64,000 nt of DNA from Codonopsis lanceolata. Lineage: Eukaryota > Streptophyta > Magnoliopsida > Asterales > Campanulaceae. Both the position numbers and the translations under genes were made by a program. Location: positions 58,906,744 to 58,970,743 of the forward strand of contig CM028381.1 of NCBI GenBank assembly GCA_013146195.2, in the 5' to 3' direction. The notes beneath the pieces were generated by a model. That model worked only from the letters and a program-made list of their open reading frames with translations, did no database searches and had not been told where the DNA came from. Shown in pieces: positions 9,848 through 20,029 of this stretch (positions are counted from its first letter, which is position 1; the number at the start of each line of letters is the position of its first letter).

Positions 9848-10577
9848 GACCTCTTCAACTTCTCGCATATGGATCTCTTTGGACCAATCACAACGATTTC
9901 AGAGACAAGTATACACTTGTAGTAGTTGATGACTACTCTAGGTTCACTTGGATTGAAACAATGGCATCTAAAGATGAAACGTATGATCTAGTCCCGGAAG
10001 ACTTCAAACTCAAAAGCTTGAAGACATAAGCGACATAAGATCGGACAACCACACCGAATTCAAGAACAATGGTGTAGAAAAGTACCGCGATGACCACTGG
10101 ATCGACACAACTTCTCTGCCACGGCATTCAACAAAACTGGGTGGTGTAGCCGAACCAAGAACTCGAACACCGATCAGAAGCAAAGAAGAACAATGTTGGC
10201 GTAAGCTAAACTTCCTAAGTATTTATGGGCGTGTCGTCAACACCGCATGTTTTACTTAACGTAATCGCATCCCTCGTAAACAAGTTTCATAATAAAACTC
10301 CATATGAAATATGGAGAGGAAGATCCCCAACATAGGATTTCTTAAAATCTTCTGTCAGAATGTTTTATTCTTTATAATGGAAAAGAATATAGAGGAAAAT
10401 TTGATGCAAAATCGATTTAAGGAATTTTTTCTGGTATTCCAAACATTCAAAAGCATTTCAGATTTTCAAGAAATCTTTAAAAATTTTAGAATCAGGCATG
10501 TTTCTTTTGATGAATATGACTTGTTAGAGCCTAGAAAGGCTCCGAACGTTGCTAATGATTCCGATAATGATGAGACA
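9848..10577 (+). pseudogene. pol: Copia A integrase remnant and C-terminal linker
   Basis: Integrase core motifs are readable in pieces: YTLVVVDDYSRFTW near 9912, IRSDN near 10036 (second catalytic Asp), and a badly damaged third motif near 10130-10180 where copy C has TPQQNGV. From 10311 sequence matching the integrase C-terminal part leads to HVSFDEYDLLEPRKAP and NVANDSDNDET, the start of the Ser/Thr-rich linker seen in copy C. Many small indels, often at CAG or CTG. Confidence 0.75.
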
Positions 10578-11100
10578 GATCATAAAGGAGTCACATTTGC
10601 TTGCCGCCAAACGTATCATCGATATGTTTTAAACAACAAATCTAGGCATATGGTATTCGAAACAACAATTTCTCGATCTATCCTGCCTATGCAGATTGTG
10701 TGCGCGAAAGTGGCATAGTGGGACTTGTCAATTCCTTTGAAATAGACTTGTCTCATGGTCTTGCAAAGAAACATGGATCTTGCAAACTCAACCACGTAAG
10801 TCAATACATTGCTTGGGCAACAAGCTTCTACGGATGAAGCAACAACTAGCGATCTACAACATCACGACCGCAACCCGCCTAATCATGTGTGACAACACAT
10901 CAATTTCAGCCTCCAAAACTCCAGTGATGCACTCCAAGACACATTGATATCCGTTATCACTTCCTCAAAGATCATGTGGAGAAAGGTAACATCGCTTGGA
11001 ATATGTTCCAACCGAGCATCAATTGGTCGACATTCTCACAAAACCACCTGATGCCACCTGTTTGCTTATTTAAGGAGAAATCTTGGTATGATTGATCCTA
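10578..11100 (+). pseudogene. pol: Copia A RNase H remnant; RT deleted
   Basis: At about 10577 the linker codons for NDET are joined directly to sequence for KGVTFACRQTYHRYV, which in copies B and C lies after RT. About 1.37 kb is therefore missing, covering the rest of the linker and all of RT. Downstream, fragments of RNase H remain (HIDIRYHF near 10944, LVMI-like LGMID before 11100). This copy cannot make reverse transcriptase. Confidence 0.8.
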
Positions 11101-11315
11101 CCGCTTAATTTCAAAGTTATTTGTTAATTTTTTCATGAGACTTAGTTTTAGACTAATCTGAAGATCGAAGTCTCCTCCTTACCTAAGACTTAAAGGTTAG
11201 TATTTTTTACTTAGTCTATTTTCTCGCTAAAGAGGTTTCTAAACAATAAAGGGGGCCAAGGTTATTAAATTTGGTACTTAAGAAAATATCTTAAGTTTCC
11301 CGCTTTTCCTTCGCC

Positions 11316-11932
11316 TTTAAATAGACTTTGAACCGCCTTTTGCCAAACTTACTTTAACCCCTTCGTGTAAAAATTATTTCTCTCTATTCATACTCTTTCA
11401 GGTAACCGTCAGCAAATCCAAGCCTTTCTTGTTTCTTCTTCTCATCGAATGAATGGAATGTATGATTTCTCATTTGAAACTTTGATTGTTTTCTGTTTTC
11501 AGATTTTTAAGTCACATAACCTACAATTATTTTGGAATTCAAACGGTCATTTTCGAAGTTTCATACAATTTCCGCCATTGTTGTTCTTAAAATCTAGAAA
11601 ACTAACAATGCTTATGTATATTCATCTTTTATTCTTATGAAAAACTTCTCATACATTTCTATGGTTTGAACTCTCTAAACATTCTAGGGTTTCAAGTTTT
11701 CTTCAAAATTCCAAATATTTTCAAAACCTTGAAATTTCTCGCCTATTTAAACTCTCGAGGTGAAAAGCCCTAATTTGTATTTTTGTATTTTTTCAGCAAG
11801 AACTTCAAAATCGACGAACCCAGACCGCCATTCCTCTTAGTAAGGATGTCAACCTTCCTGATATTAGAACTTTCCGCCTCTCATGACATCATAGTCACTC
11901 GACTCGAACCGTATATTCCAGAATGTGCATGA
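11316..11932 (+). other. Copia A post-pol unit: TATA-like box, ATG, intron, exon 2 (partial)
   Basis: TTTAAATAG at 11316-11324, then a pyrimidine-rich leader, an ATG at 11453-11455 (another at 11449), donor-like GTATGA just after, and an acceptor ...TATTTTTTCAG ending at 11796. The second exon opens with CAAGAACTTCAAAATC, identical in the core to copy B, and continues to the gap (11933). The intron would be about 340 nt. The encoded peptide (ARTSKS...) is interrupted quickly in this copy. Same layout in copies B and C, hence read as a real, conserved unit rather than chance. I do not recognise the protein; SIRE-type elements are known to carry an env-like ORF after pol. Confidence 0.5.
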
Positions 11933-12032
11933 NNNNNNNNNNNNNNNNNNNNNNNNNNNNNNNNNNNNNNNNNNNNNNNNNNNNNNNNNNNNNNNNNNNN
12001 NNNNNNNNNNNNNNNNNNNNNNNNNNNNNNNN
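11933..12032. other. Assembly gap (100 N)
   Basis: A run of 100 N, a conventional placeholder for a gap of unknown size. It lies between the 3' parts of two inverted copia elements, so both 3' LTRs and the missing 3' part of LINE A should be in the unsequenced part. Confidence 0.95.
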
Positions 12033-12925
12033 CGGGCATGTAGCCCTCGGCCACGGTGATTTGCTGAAAAGAGCTCCACCGTAATGCAAGCCGATGATGG
12101 TGAAATTGATTTAGCGGTGGCAGAGATGGGGCGGCCTCGAATCCACCCACGAAGAAGCGATCTTGTTCATGAGCTCCATTCTTTGATAAAATTCTTACCG
12201 AGGAAGATCGTAGTTTTGTCGTTGAGGCGGAAGAGGCGAGAATCGGGCGTCCATATCCTCGCAAGCTTTGGCCCGGCGGCTATAGAGTTGATTGGCGAAG
12301 GTCAATGCACATGCCGGAATATATAGCCGGGTCCAGCGACAATAATGTCATGGAGGCGGGATAGTGGGGTATCCTAGAAGGTTGATATTCGAACTGGGAG
12401 GAATGTCGGGTTCGGGGTTCAAAGCCTTCCATTTGTCGCGCTTTGATTTTGAAGTTCTTGCCTGAAAGAAAAACAAAATAAAAATTAGGGCTTTTCATCT
12501 AGACATCTAAACAAGTAGGAATTTCAAAGTTTTCCAAAATAATTGAAATTTTCGAAGCAAAAACTTGAAACCTAGAATGTTTAGAGAAACCACACTCGAG
12601 AAAAGTATAGAAGTTTTCTTAAGAATAAACGATGAATAAACAAAAGCATTTAGAATTCAAGTTTGTAAGAACAACAATGGTGAATCAGCTGTATAAACTT
12701 CGAAAAATGACCGTTTGAATTCAAAGCGATTTTAGGTTGATAATGAAATGCGAGAAACGATTACATAGAAAATTACAGTAGAGTAGAAAGCGTACCATTG
12801 TTGATGATGAGAAGAAGAAACAAGAAGAACTTGAATTTGCAGAAAGTAGTTAGAGAGAGAGAGAGAAATGTTTTGTCAAAGGGATTCGTAAAGTTTGGCA
12901 AATGACAGTTCAAGGACTATTTAAA
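12033..12925 (-). other. Copia B post-pol unit: TATA-like box, split ATG, 334-nt intron, exon 2 (partial)
   Basis: Minus strand: TTTAAATAG (12925-12917), a leader, ATG at 12798-12796 directly followed by GTACGC (donor at 12795), and acceptor TTTTTCTTTCAG ending at 12462. The intron is 334 nt. Joining would give ATG + GCAAGAACTTCAAAATC, a frame that reads MARTSKSKRDKWKALNPEPD and stays open about 38 codons to a TGA; a one-base shift there would let it continue (HDII...). Downstream pieces (KACEDMDARFS; YQRMELMNKIASSW) are also protein-like. The unit runs into the gap at 12032. I do not recognise the protein; candidates are an env-like SIRE ORF or a captured host exon. Confidence 0.5.
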
Positions 12926-13143
12926 GGCGAAAATATCGGTTTTGAAAAGCGGGAACTTAAGATATTTTCTTAAGTACCAAATTTTTATCCTTGACCCACT
13001 TTATTGCTTTAGAAACCTCTTTAGCAAGCGATAGACTAAGTAAGAGTACTAACCTTTAAGTCTTCAGGTAAAGGATAACTTCGTCTTCAGATTAGTCTTA
13101 AAACAAGTCTAGGTATGAAAGAAACATTAACAAAATATTAACC

Positions 13144-13840
13144 TTAAGCGATAGGATCAATCATACCAAGATTTCTCCTTAAATAAGCAAACACAGTGGC
13201 ATCGGTGGTTTTGTGAGAATGTGCCAATTGATGCTCGGTTGGAACATATTCCAGGAGCGATGTTACCTTTTCCACATGATCTTTGAGAAAGTGATAACGA
13301 ATATCAATGTGCTTTGTCTTTGAATGCATCACTGGATTTTTGGAGGCGAGATAGGCGATGTGTTGTCACACATGATTAGGGATTTCGGTCTTGATGTTGT
13401 AGTCCACTAGTTGTTGCTTCATCCATAGCGGTTGAGAACAACGGTGCTTGCGGCAATAATGATACCTTACGTGGTTGAGTTTGCCACGATCCTTGTTTCT
13501 TGCAAGACCATGAGACAAGTCTGTTTCCAAGAAATTGACAAGTCCCATTTGGTGCTTCTTACGCTTACTTTGCGGTGCATAATCGCATCGAGTATCCAAC
13601 TAGATTGAAGTTGTTGGATTTTGAATACCGAGATGCCTAGATTTGTTGTTTTTGAAACATATCGATGATACGTTTGGCGACAAGCAAATGTGACTCCTTT
13701 GGATCTGCTGAAATCTAGCACAAACACAAAGCGGCAAACATAATGTCGGGTCTACTAGCGATGTAAGGTAAAGAAGTGAACCTATGATTCCTCGGTACTT
13801 GGTCATGTTCTTTTGCTTTCCCTTCTCATCTTTGTCAAGA
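13144..13840 (-). pseudogene. pol: Copia B RNase H
   Basis: Segments TKYRGIIGSLLYLTSLVDPT (13806-13600), GVTFACRQTYHRYV (13727-13467) and MHSKTKHIDIRYHFLKDHVEK...LGMID (13332-13144) follow the copia RNase H order in three frames. GGATACTCGATGCGATTATGC near 13600 stands where a copia element has GGATACTCAGATGCAGATTATGC, i.e. A lost from two CAG triplets. Confidence 0.75.
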
Positions 13841-13849
13841 TGGCGTCGG

Positions 13850-14620
13850 TAGACATTGGAGTTTCAAATCCTTTGGCTGAATCAAGACCAAACTTCTTGA
13901 TTAGTTCCTTTGCATATTTGGTTTGGTGATGAAGATTCCGTCGAAGTCATTGTATCTGCAGTCTAGAAAATAGGTAAGTTCACCCATCATGCTCATCTCG
14001 AACTTGCTTTGCATCGGCTTCTCGAATCTTTTGCCGAGGCTTTGGTTAGTTGATCCAAAGATGATGTAGATCCACATAGATTTGTACCGAGAAGAGAATG
14101 GCCTTTGTGCTTGAGGATGAATAAAGTAGTGTCTATTCTTCCTCTCACAAATCCTTGTTCGATTAAGAACTTGGATAGAGTTTCATACGGGCTCTAGGAG
14201 CTTGCTTTAAGCCGTAGAGAGCTTTCTTGAGTCGGTAGGCGTGATCCGGTTTGTGCGAGATGACAAATCACGGAGGCGTTCCACGTATCAGTTTCTTGAA
14301 GATCACCATTCGAGAAAGGCACTCTTAACATCCATCGATACACTTTGAAGTCCATGAGCGAGGCATAAGCTAGAAAGATTACGATTGCTTCTAGTCTAGC
14401 AACGGGGAGCAAAAGTTTCATCAAAGTCAATTCCTTCTTCTGTCGGTAGCCACGAGCAACCAATCTAGCTTTGTTTACGGTGACATTTCCATCTTCATCT
14501 CTTTTATTTCGAAAACCCACTTGGTGCCGATATTTGGATGATCGGTCGGTCTTTGAACTAAGCTCCACACCTTACATCTTTCAAAGCGGTTCAACTCTTC
14601 TTGCATAGCTTCAATCCAGT
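13850..14620 (-). pseudogene. pol: Copia B reverse transcriptase
   Basis: Readable RT start near 14568: RNKRDEDGNVTVNKARLVARGYRQK, then LEAIVIFLAYASLMDFKVYR and SNGDLQETDTWN, collinear with copy C. At the active site (about 14045-14075) the DNA codes YVD and then shifts frame (GATCTACATC where GATGACATC is expected), so the YVDD box is lost. Confidence 0.75.
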
Positions 14621-15288
14621 TATGATCTTCGATAGCTTCATCAATCTTCTTTGGTTCGAGTTCGATACAAATGCATAAGCAAACAAAGTTTCTTCTCGAA
14701 CCTTATTTCTCGTCGAACTCCTGAGTTGAGATCACCAATGATTTGAGAAATGGGATGATCTCTTGCTTCAATAACAGGTTGGAGGAAGATCACTTACGGT
14801 GGATTCTTCCCTTAAGAATTCTCGAGTTGGTTGAGAAGGAGATTCACCAAAATGGTTCGAAGAAATAGAGTCTTCAAAACTTTCATTTTACGGTGAACAA
14901 GAAGGATGAGAGATCCGTAAAGGTGCTTGGGGTAAAATGTAAGAGATGGGTTCGGGGTCACCGCAGACGAGTTGTTATCGGTATCGGTAGAGGTCTCATC
15001 TACCGTGAAGGATTATCGGTATTGGTGGGTTCGCTGTTGCCGTTTCGATAAGGAAGTAAGAAGTAGATCTTTGTATTTGTACTGTCTCATCATTATCGAG
15101 AATCATTAGCAACGTTCGAGCCATTCTAGGCTCTAACAAGTCATATTCATCAAAAGAAACATGCATGCGATTCTAAGATTTTTAAGTTTAGATTTATCGA
15201 AAATGCGAAATGCTTTTGAATGTTTGGAATATCCTTAAAAATTCCTTCGCTCGATTTTGCATCAAATTTTCCTCTATACTCTTTTCCA
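14621..15288 (-). pseudogene. pol: Copia B integrase C-terminal part and Ser/Thr-rich linker
   Basis: Collinear with 51690-52440 of copia C (FDEYDLLEPRKAP-coding DNA near 15150-15110; SQIIGDL-coding DNA near 14750), but frames change often, mostly by small losses at CAG/CTG. No single long ORF remains. Confidence 0.6.
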
Positions 15289-16000
15289 TTATAAAGAATA
15301 AAACATTCTGACAGAAGATTTTAAGAAATCCAATGTTTGGGATCTTCCTCTCCATATTTCATATGGAGTTTTATTATGAAACTTGTTTACCGGGGATCTA
15401 TTCAGGTAAAGCAAGCAAGATTGATTGCCCGCCAAATACTTCGGAAGTTTAGCTTCGCCAAAGCATTGTTCTAGCCGCTCAATCGTTGTTTTGTTCTTCC
15501 GCTCGGCTACACCATTTTGTTGAGGATGCGGCGGAGAAGTTGTGGCCGATCCCATGGTCATCGCAAGATTTTCTACACCATTGTTTTTGAATTCAGTGCC
15601 GTTGAAACCGATCTTATGTCACAAATGTCTTCAAGCTTTTGAGTTTGAAGTCTTCTAAAAAGTGCAGTGACTAGATCATACGTTTCATCTTTAGATGTCA
15701 TAGTTTCAATCCAAGTGAATCTAGAGTAGTCATCAACTACTACAAGTGTGTACTTGTCTCCCGAAATACCTTGGTGTTGTAATAGGTCCAAAGAGATCCA
15801 TATGCGAGAAGATGAAGAGGTCCGCTTGTTGACAATCAGACTTTCTTTTGAAGGAAGACTTGGAAAGTTTTCCTAATTGACAAGCTTTACAACTTACGTC
15901 ATGATCGGCACAATCGTAGGTAGACCTTTGACAAGCCCATTTTTGGAGAGCTTGGAGAGGTGCTTGAAGTTGAGGTGATCGAGACGCTTGTGCCATAGCC
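15289..16000 (-). pseudogene. pol: Copia B GAG-pre-integrase and integrase
   Basis: CKACQLGKLSKSSFKRK (zinc site end) near 15870, then HMDLFGPITT in 16017-15733, YTLVVVDDYSRFTWIETMTS in 15791-15573, and PPHPQQNGVAERKNKTTIER in 15561-15289, which keeps the third catalytic Glu (NGVAERKN). Frames change between these blocks. The integrase would join element cDNA to host DNA; here it is disrupted. Confidence 0.75.
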
Positions 16001-16420
16001 ACCGTTGTCACGAACATTGTTGGCTACTAGACACGGGTTTGAGAATCTCCCTAGAAGATTTAAGTCCACGACATAGGCGTTTCTTGTCTATTTCCGGTCA
16101 AGATTGTAGAGCACGATTCACCGTCTTTGATGAGGCACCGGTTTGAATTGAATTGGCATAGAAGTCCTTTGTCGCACTGTGATATGCTCGAAGATTGTGC
16201 TTTAAACCACTTACTAGAGAAACTTTGTTGATGGAGAGACTTCCTCTAGTAATTGAGCCATATCCAATTGTCTTTCCTCTTGCATTGTCTCCGAAAATAA
16301 CCGTGGGTCCTTTTGCTTGACTATATACGTAAGAAGACTTGTTCCCTCATGTGCCTTGAAGCGACCCTTGCCTAGGTACCGATGTCTTTGTTTTTCGATT
16401 CTATAGCCATGAAGCATTCT
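16000..16420 (-). pseudogene. pol: Copia B protease region
   Basis: DNA is collinear with the copy C protease (MLHGYRI... start, then KDPRLFSE where copy C has GPTVIFGD in another frame), but the DSG codons are garbled: where copy C reads TACCTGGACAGTGGCTGC this copy has TACCTAGGCAAGGGTCGC. The catalytic motif is thus not encoded. Confidence 0.7.
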
Positions 16421-16479
16421 GAAAAGAAGTTAAAGCAAACAAGGTACCCTTTATTTTCTTTTGGGTCCTAAGGATTAGC

Positions 16480-18693
16480 AACCTTTTGCAACCCATACCT
16501 GCTTGACCTTGAGAGAACTAGGTCTCTCAGATCTTGGGGTAAACCTTAGCAGGCATTCGGTGCCGATGGCCTAAGCAATGGCAAGAATGACATAAATGGA
16601 AAGTCCATAGAGAAGCTGTTAGAGTCTTCAACCGAAGAGTACTTATGATTATTTCTTTTCTTGACATCCATTTTTGGTTCAGCTTGCTTGTTGATGGTAG
16701 ACTTAATTGATTTCTTTCGAATCTTCCTAGGTAGGTTACCAATGCACTTAGCTTTAGCTTTTCTATTGAATACCTTTTCAGAGGATTCGGTAGAATACCT
16801 TTAAGTTTACCTTCAACAGTAAAGGAACTTTGCTGCTTCATAGACAAACTTGATAGTTACCTAGAGGTTTAGTAGGTCTACCGTCGGCGGACTTTGCCTT
16901 GGCATAGTTGTTGCAGTAGACTTTTCTTCTTTCTACCGCTACCTTTTCAGGTTTCTCATTTGAGTCAGTCATTTTGGCTTTTCCTTTCTGAACTTTAGGG
17001 TAAACGTAAGGAACACTTGAATAACCAAGGCCTTGTTTCCCTATATTTCCAAATGTCTGTTTAGAGAAAGATATATCATTAGCAGTTTCGGAGGATTCAC
17101 CTTTCTCTTTGATGATCAAGAGATTGTCGGAAGAGACACATCGAATATCCTATGCCTGCTTTTATCATTGCTAGATTTTTGGCTTGTAAGGATTTCTTCA
17201 AATGCATCCTTGGAGCTATTCCAGGAGTCAATTATCTTTTGCAAGGCAATTTTCTTTAGGTCAAGTCCTTTGATGTGCTCAGTCAGACAGTTAATTTTGT
17301 CATGAAGAAATTTGTTTTCTTTCTTCGCTTGATACTCTCTTGTTGACAACTATTGAGAGTTTGAATCTCACCGCCATCAAAGATTTCTCATAAGTTTCTC
17401 ACGCTCTTGGCTAGTTTAACATAGGCTACTCTAAAGGAATTAAATTCTTCAAGCATATCCCGATTATCCTTGAGAAGTTCTTCCATCGAAGCTATCACGT
17501 TGGTTTCATTTTTGTCCAAAGGACTTGGTGAAACTACAACTTCATTTTCGAGTCATAGGTAGGACATGAATCATGAGCTATTAAGCATATGTTAGCTTGC
17601 TCACAATCCTCTTCCTCCTCTTCTGAATCAGTCTCAAACCATGAAGCAACCTGTTTGTCTTCTATGTCTTCAGCCAACATACCCTTTTGTTTTTGAAATT
17701 TTCTAAAAGTGGGTTTTCGGTATGCTTCAAACTTTGGCTTAGGACATTTTGAGGCAAAGTGACCAGGTTTTCTACAGTTATAACACACAAGCTCTTCCTT
17801 AGATGAGCTTTCACCATTTTTCCTTAAAGGTTGTTGGTGAGTGTTCTTCCTTCCATATTTTGCAAATTTTTGAAAACGTTTAACAAACATAGCAAATTGT
17901 TCATCAGATAAAAACTCATTTTCACTGGAAGAAGTAGAAGGTTTGTTTTCAACAATGATTTCTTCTTGGACCATGGTCGGCAAAGACACGCTTCGAGCTG
18001 TTTGTCTTGCTCTAGAGCTTGATTAACTTCAAGTTCATAAACCTTTAAACTTGCGTAGAGACTACGAAGAGTCATCTCGTTTAAGTTCTTAGATTCTTTC
18101 ATAGCCGTGGTCTTCACATGCCATAAGCTACCTAGAGAGCCTAGAAACCTCATGTTCATTTCCTTTTTGTCATACGTTTTACCAAGAGAAAAGCAACTAT
18201 TTATTACCTCACTGAATCGATCGTATGCTTGTCTCAAGGTTTCCTTAGGATCCTTTTGAAAGAATCAAACCGGCTGGATGTATGTATATTTTCTCGTTGT
18301 CTCTTGTGTCTTGGTCTCCTTCCAAGTATTCTACAAGAGCTTCCCACATCTCTTTTCGCAGCTTGTACATCGAATCACTTGCCGGTAGGTGCTTGTGTCT
18401 AGAGAGTCGGTGATTATATTGATTGCTTTCTTTGTCAAGTTCTACCAGACTTTCTATCGCCCTCGTCCATTCTCGATTCTTCTTTAGGAACTTCGCAGGT
18501 TCCCAGCGATGGAGGCTAGAAGATTTGCCTTCATTGGTACATGTTGACTGCAGTGACACATTTCCATAACTCCGTTGTCAATAGAGTTCATGAATCTCAT
18601 TACTTTATCCTTCCATACATCAAAATGACCTTCGTCCAATATTGGGACGTGGTTAGCATTAGATGTAGGCAACATATAGTGTGTTTGTGCCAT
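16480..18693 (-). pseudogene. gag: Copia B gag
   Basis: Begins MAQTHYMLPTSNANHVPILD at 18693, then UBN2-type segments in shifting frames (18559-18245, 18237-17990). The knuckle CYNCRKPGHFASKC and the acidic ETDSEEEEEDCEQ stretch are open in 17989-17534. The coiled-coil-like part (TEHIKGLDLKKIALQK) and Lys-rich part follow at 17349-16838. The second knuckle near 16600-16560 reads CHSCHCLGHRHRMP because CTGGCACCAGAATGC of copy C is here CGGCACCGAATGC, losing the last Cys frame. Broken by several frameshifts. Confidence 0.8.
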
Positions 18694-18748
18694 TATGTCG
18701 TATCTCTCAAGAGTTTAATCTTGGAAAAACTTGTTTTCGAAGAGTAAG

Positions 18749-18760
18749 GCTCTGATACCA
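18749..18760 (-). promoter_or_regulatory. Copia B primer binding site, initiator tRNA-Met
   Basis: Minus strand TGGTATCAGAGC immediately inside the LTR, two bases from its end. Confidence 0.9.
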
Positions 18761-18762
18761 AT

Positions 18763-20019
18763 TGTGGGTCCCAATGAGCACAATAATAAGCTAGAAGGGG
18801 GGTTGAATAGCTTATTAACACTTTAAAAACTTTTAAGTAAGTTCCTTGAAAGTTACTTGCATTCTATGAAAAGAATCAAGTAGGGAAGACCTTCAAGAAA
18901 ATTGTTCCAGTGTCGCCGATAAGGACTACCGAGACCTTTTACAGATTACTTAAGTTGAAATGGATAATGTAAACAATGAAAAAGTATCAAGTAATAGACA
19001 AACAAGAGGAAATAACACAAGTATTTTGGGATGGTTCACACTATAATGAGTGCTACGTCCACCACCAAGGCAGTCAACCTTGGATTTAAATTGTGCACTA
19101 TGTTTTCCACTTAGATCAATTATAAAGAATATCCCTAATGGATCGTGTACAAAAATATTGACTTGTGTTTGGGTCTAGGGAATTAAATATCTGTAAATAC
19201 AAGATATTTAATTCGTGCAGAAGTATAGTTAATGGAAGTTAACAACAAGAAGAATAAAGCAATAAATGTTGATGAGCAGCTTCTTGTTGTCGACGAGGAC
19301 TTCTAGATCTGTTAAGGATCTATTGAATGCACTGAGCTGAATGACTTGGAGTTATGAAGTTTCAGAGCAATTCTTTAAGTGTTCGATTGATTCTCGCATG
19401 CTTGTCTTTTGTTCCAGTCTTCAATGGCAGTATTTATAGCAGGTGCATTTCAAAAGAATCCATTGGAGAGGACGAAGACTTCAACAGCTCTATTCATAAA
19501 TGCATTAAATGCATGGGGTCAGTCGATCAAGGATTTTCGTCTTCACGATATCTAGAGCAGATAATCATTTCGAGATCTTCAAAAGGTGGGCGATTTGGTG
19601 TCAAATCCGAGAGATGAAGCGAAAGTAGGGGGATCGCTTTCGCTTTCAGTTCAGACGAAAAGTCTTCCTGCTTTTCGGAAAGTTGCTTTCGGCGGCTTGA
19701 CATGTCAGGGAATGACTTGGATTAATTCAAATAATATATAAGAATAAGTTTGAATTAATCCAGTTATCTTTTTGCTGTAGAGGACACGTTGAAGCAGATC
19801 AGTTGGACACGAGGTATACCGATCTTAAGCTTTGAGCAGGTCTTCCGGTGAAGCTGAGAAGGGGTCTTCCGCTGAACCTGAAAAGTCCTACAAAAACTAT
19901 ACAAGGCAAAGTTCTATACACAGTTGCCACGCTAATCGATCGCGCCGATTAGCCATCAAGTATAAAACTAATGTAATGTAATGTACTGATCAGATATAAA
20001 TTTAACATAAGAATCAACA
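18763..20019 (-). repeat. Copia B 5' LTR
   Basis: 1257 bp; minus strand TGTTGATTCTTATG to GGGACCCACA. TATAAAT at 19432-19438 (minus). Differs from the other LTRs by scattered indels, several at CTG/CAG (for example GTCTGCCG read as GTGTCGCCG near 18910). Confidence 0.85.
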
Positions 20020-20029
20020 GGGATCTTCT

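Larger units (their letters stand above)
5608..11932 (+). mobile_element. Copia A: SIRE/Maximus-like Ty1-copia element, 3' end in gap
   Basis: Order on the plus strand: 5' LTR (5608-6894), tRNA-Met primer site, gag, protease, GAG-pre-integrase, a broken integrase, an RNase H remnant directly after the integrase linker (RT deleted), and a post-pol unit that runs into the N gap. A long gag with two CCHC knuckles and a coiled-coil-like middle, an initiator-Met primer site, LTRs of about 1.25 kb and an extra region after pol fit the SIRE/Maximus lineage. The 3' LTR is not visible. Two related copies are copia B (inverted) and copia C. Confidence 0.85.
12033..20019 (-). mobile_element. Copia B: SIRE/Maximus-like element, minus strand, 3' end in gap
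   Basis: Same family as copia A and C, read right to left: 5' LTR 18763-20019, primer site 18749-18760, gag 16480-18693, protease near 16000-16420, integrase 15289-16000, linker, RT 13850-14620, RNase H 13144-13840, post-pol unit 12033-12925. Unlike A it keeps the RT region, though frame-shifted at the active site. It inserted into the ORF2 of LINE A; the right flank after 20019 is GGGAT, whose partner would be in the gap. Confidence 0.85.

Noticed and set aside
11864..12264. ORFs running through the first N gap
   Set aside because: They include unknown residues. Only the parts outside the gap were used, and the frame there is not the one supported by the splice model.
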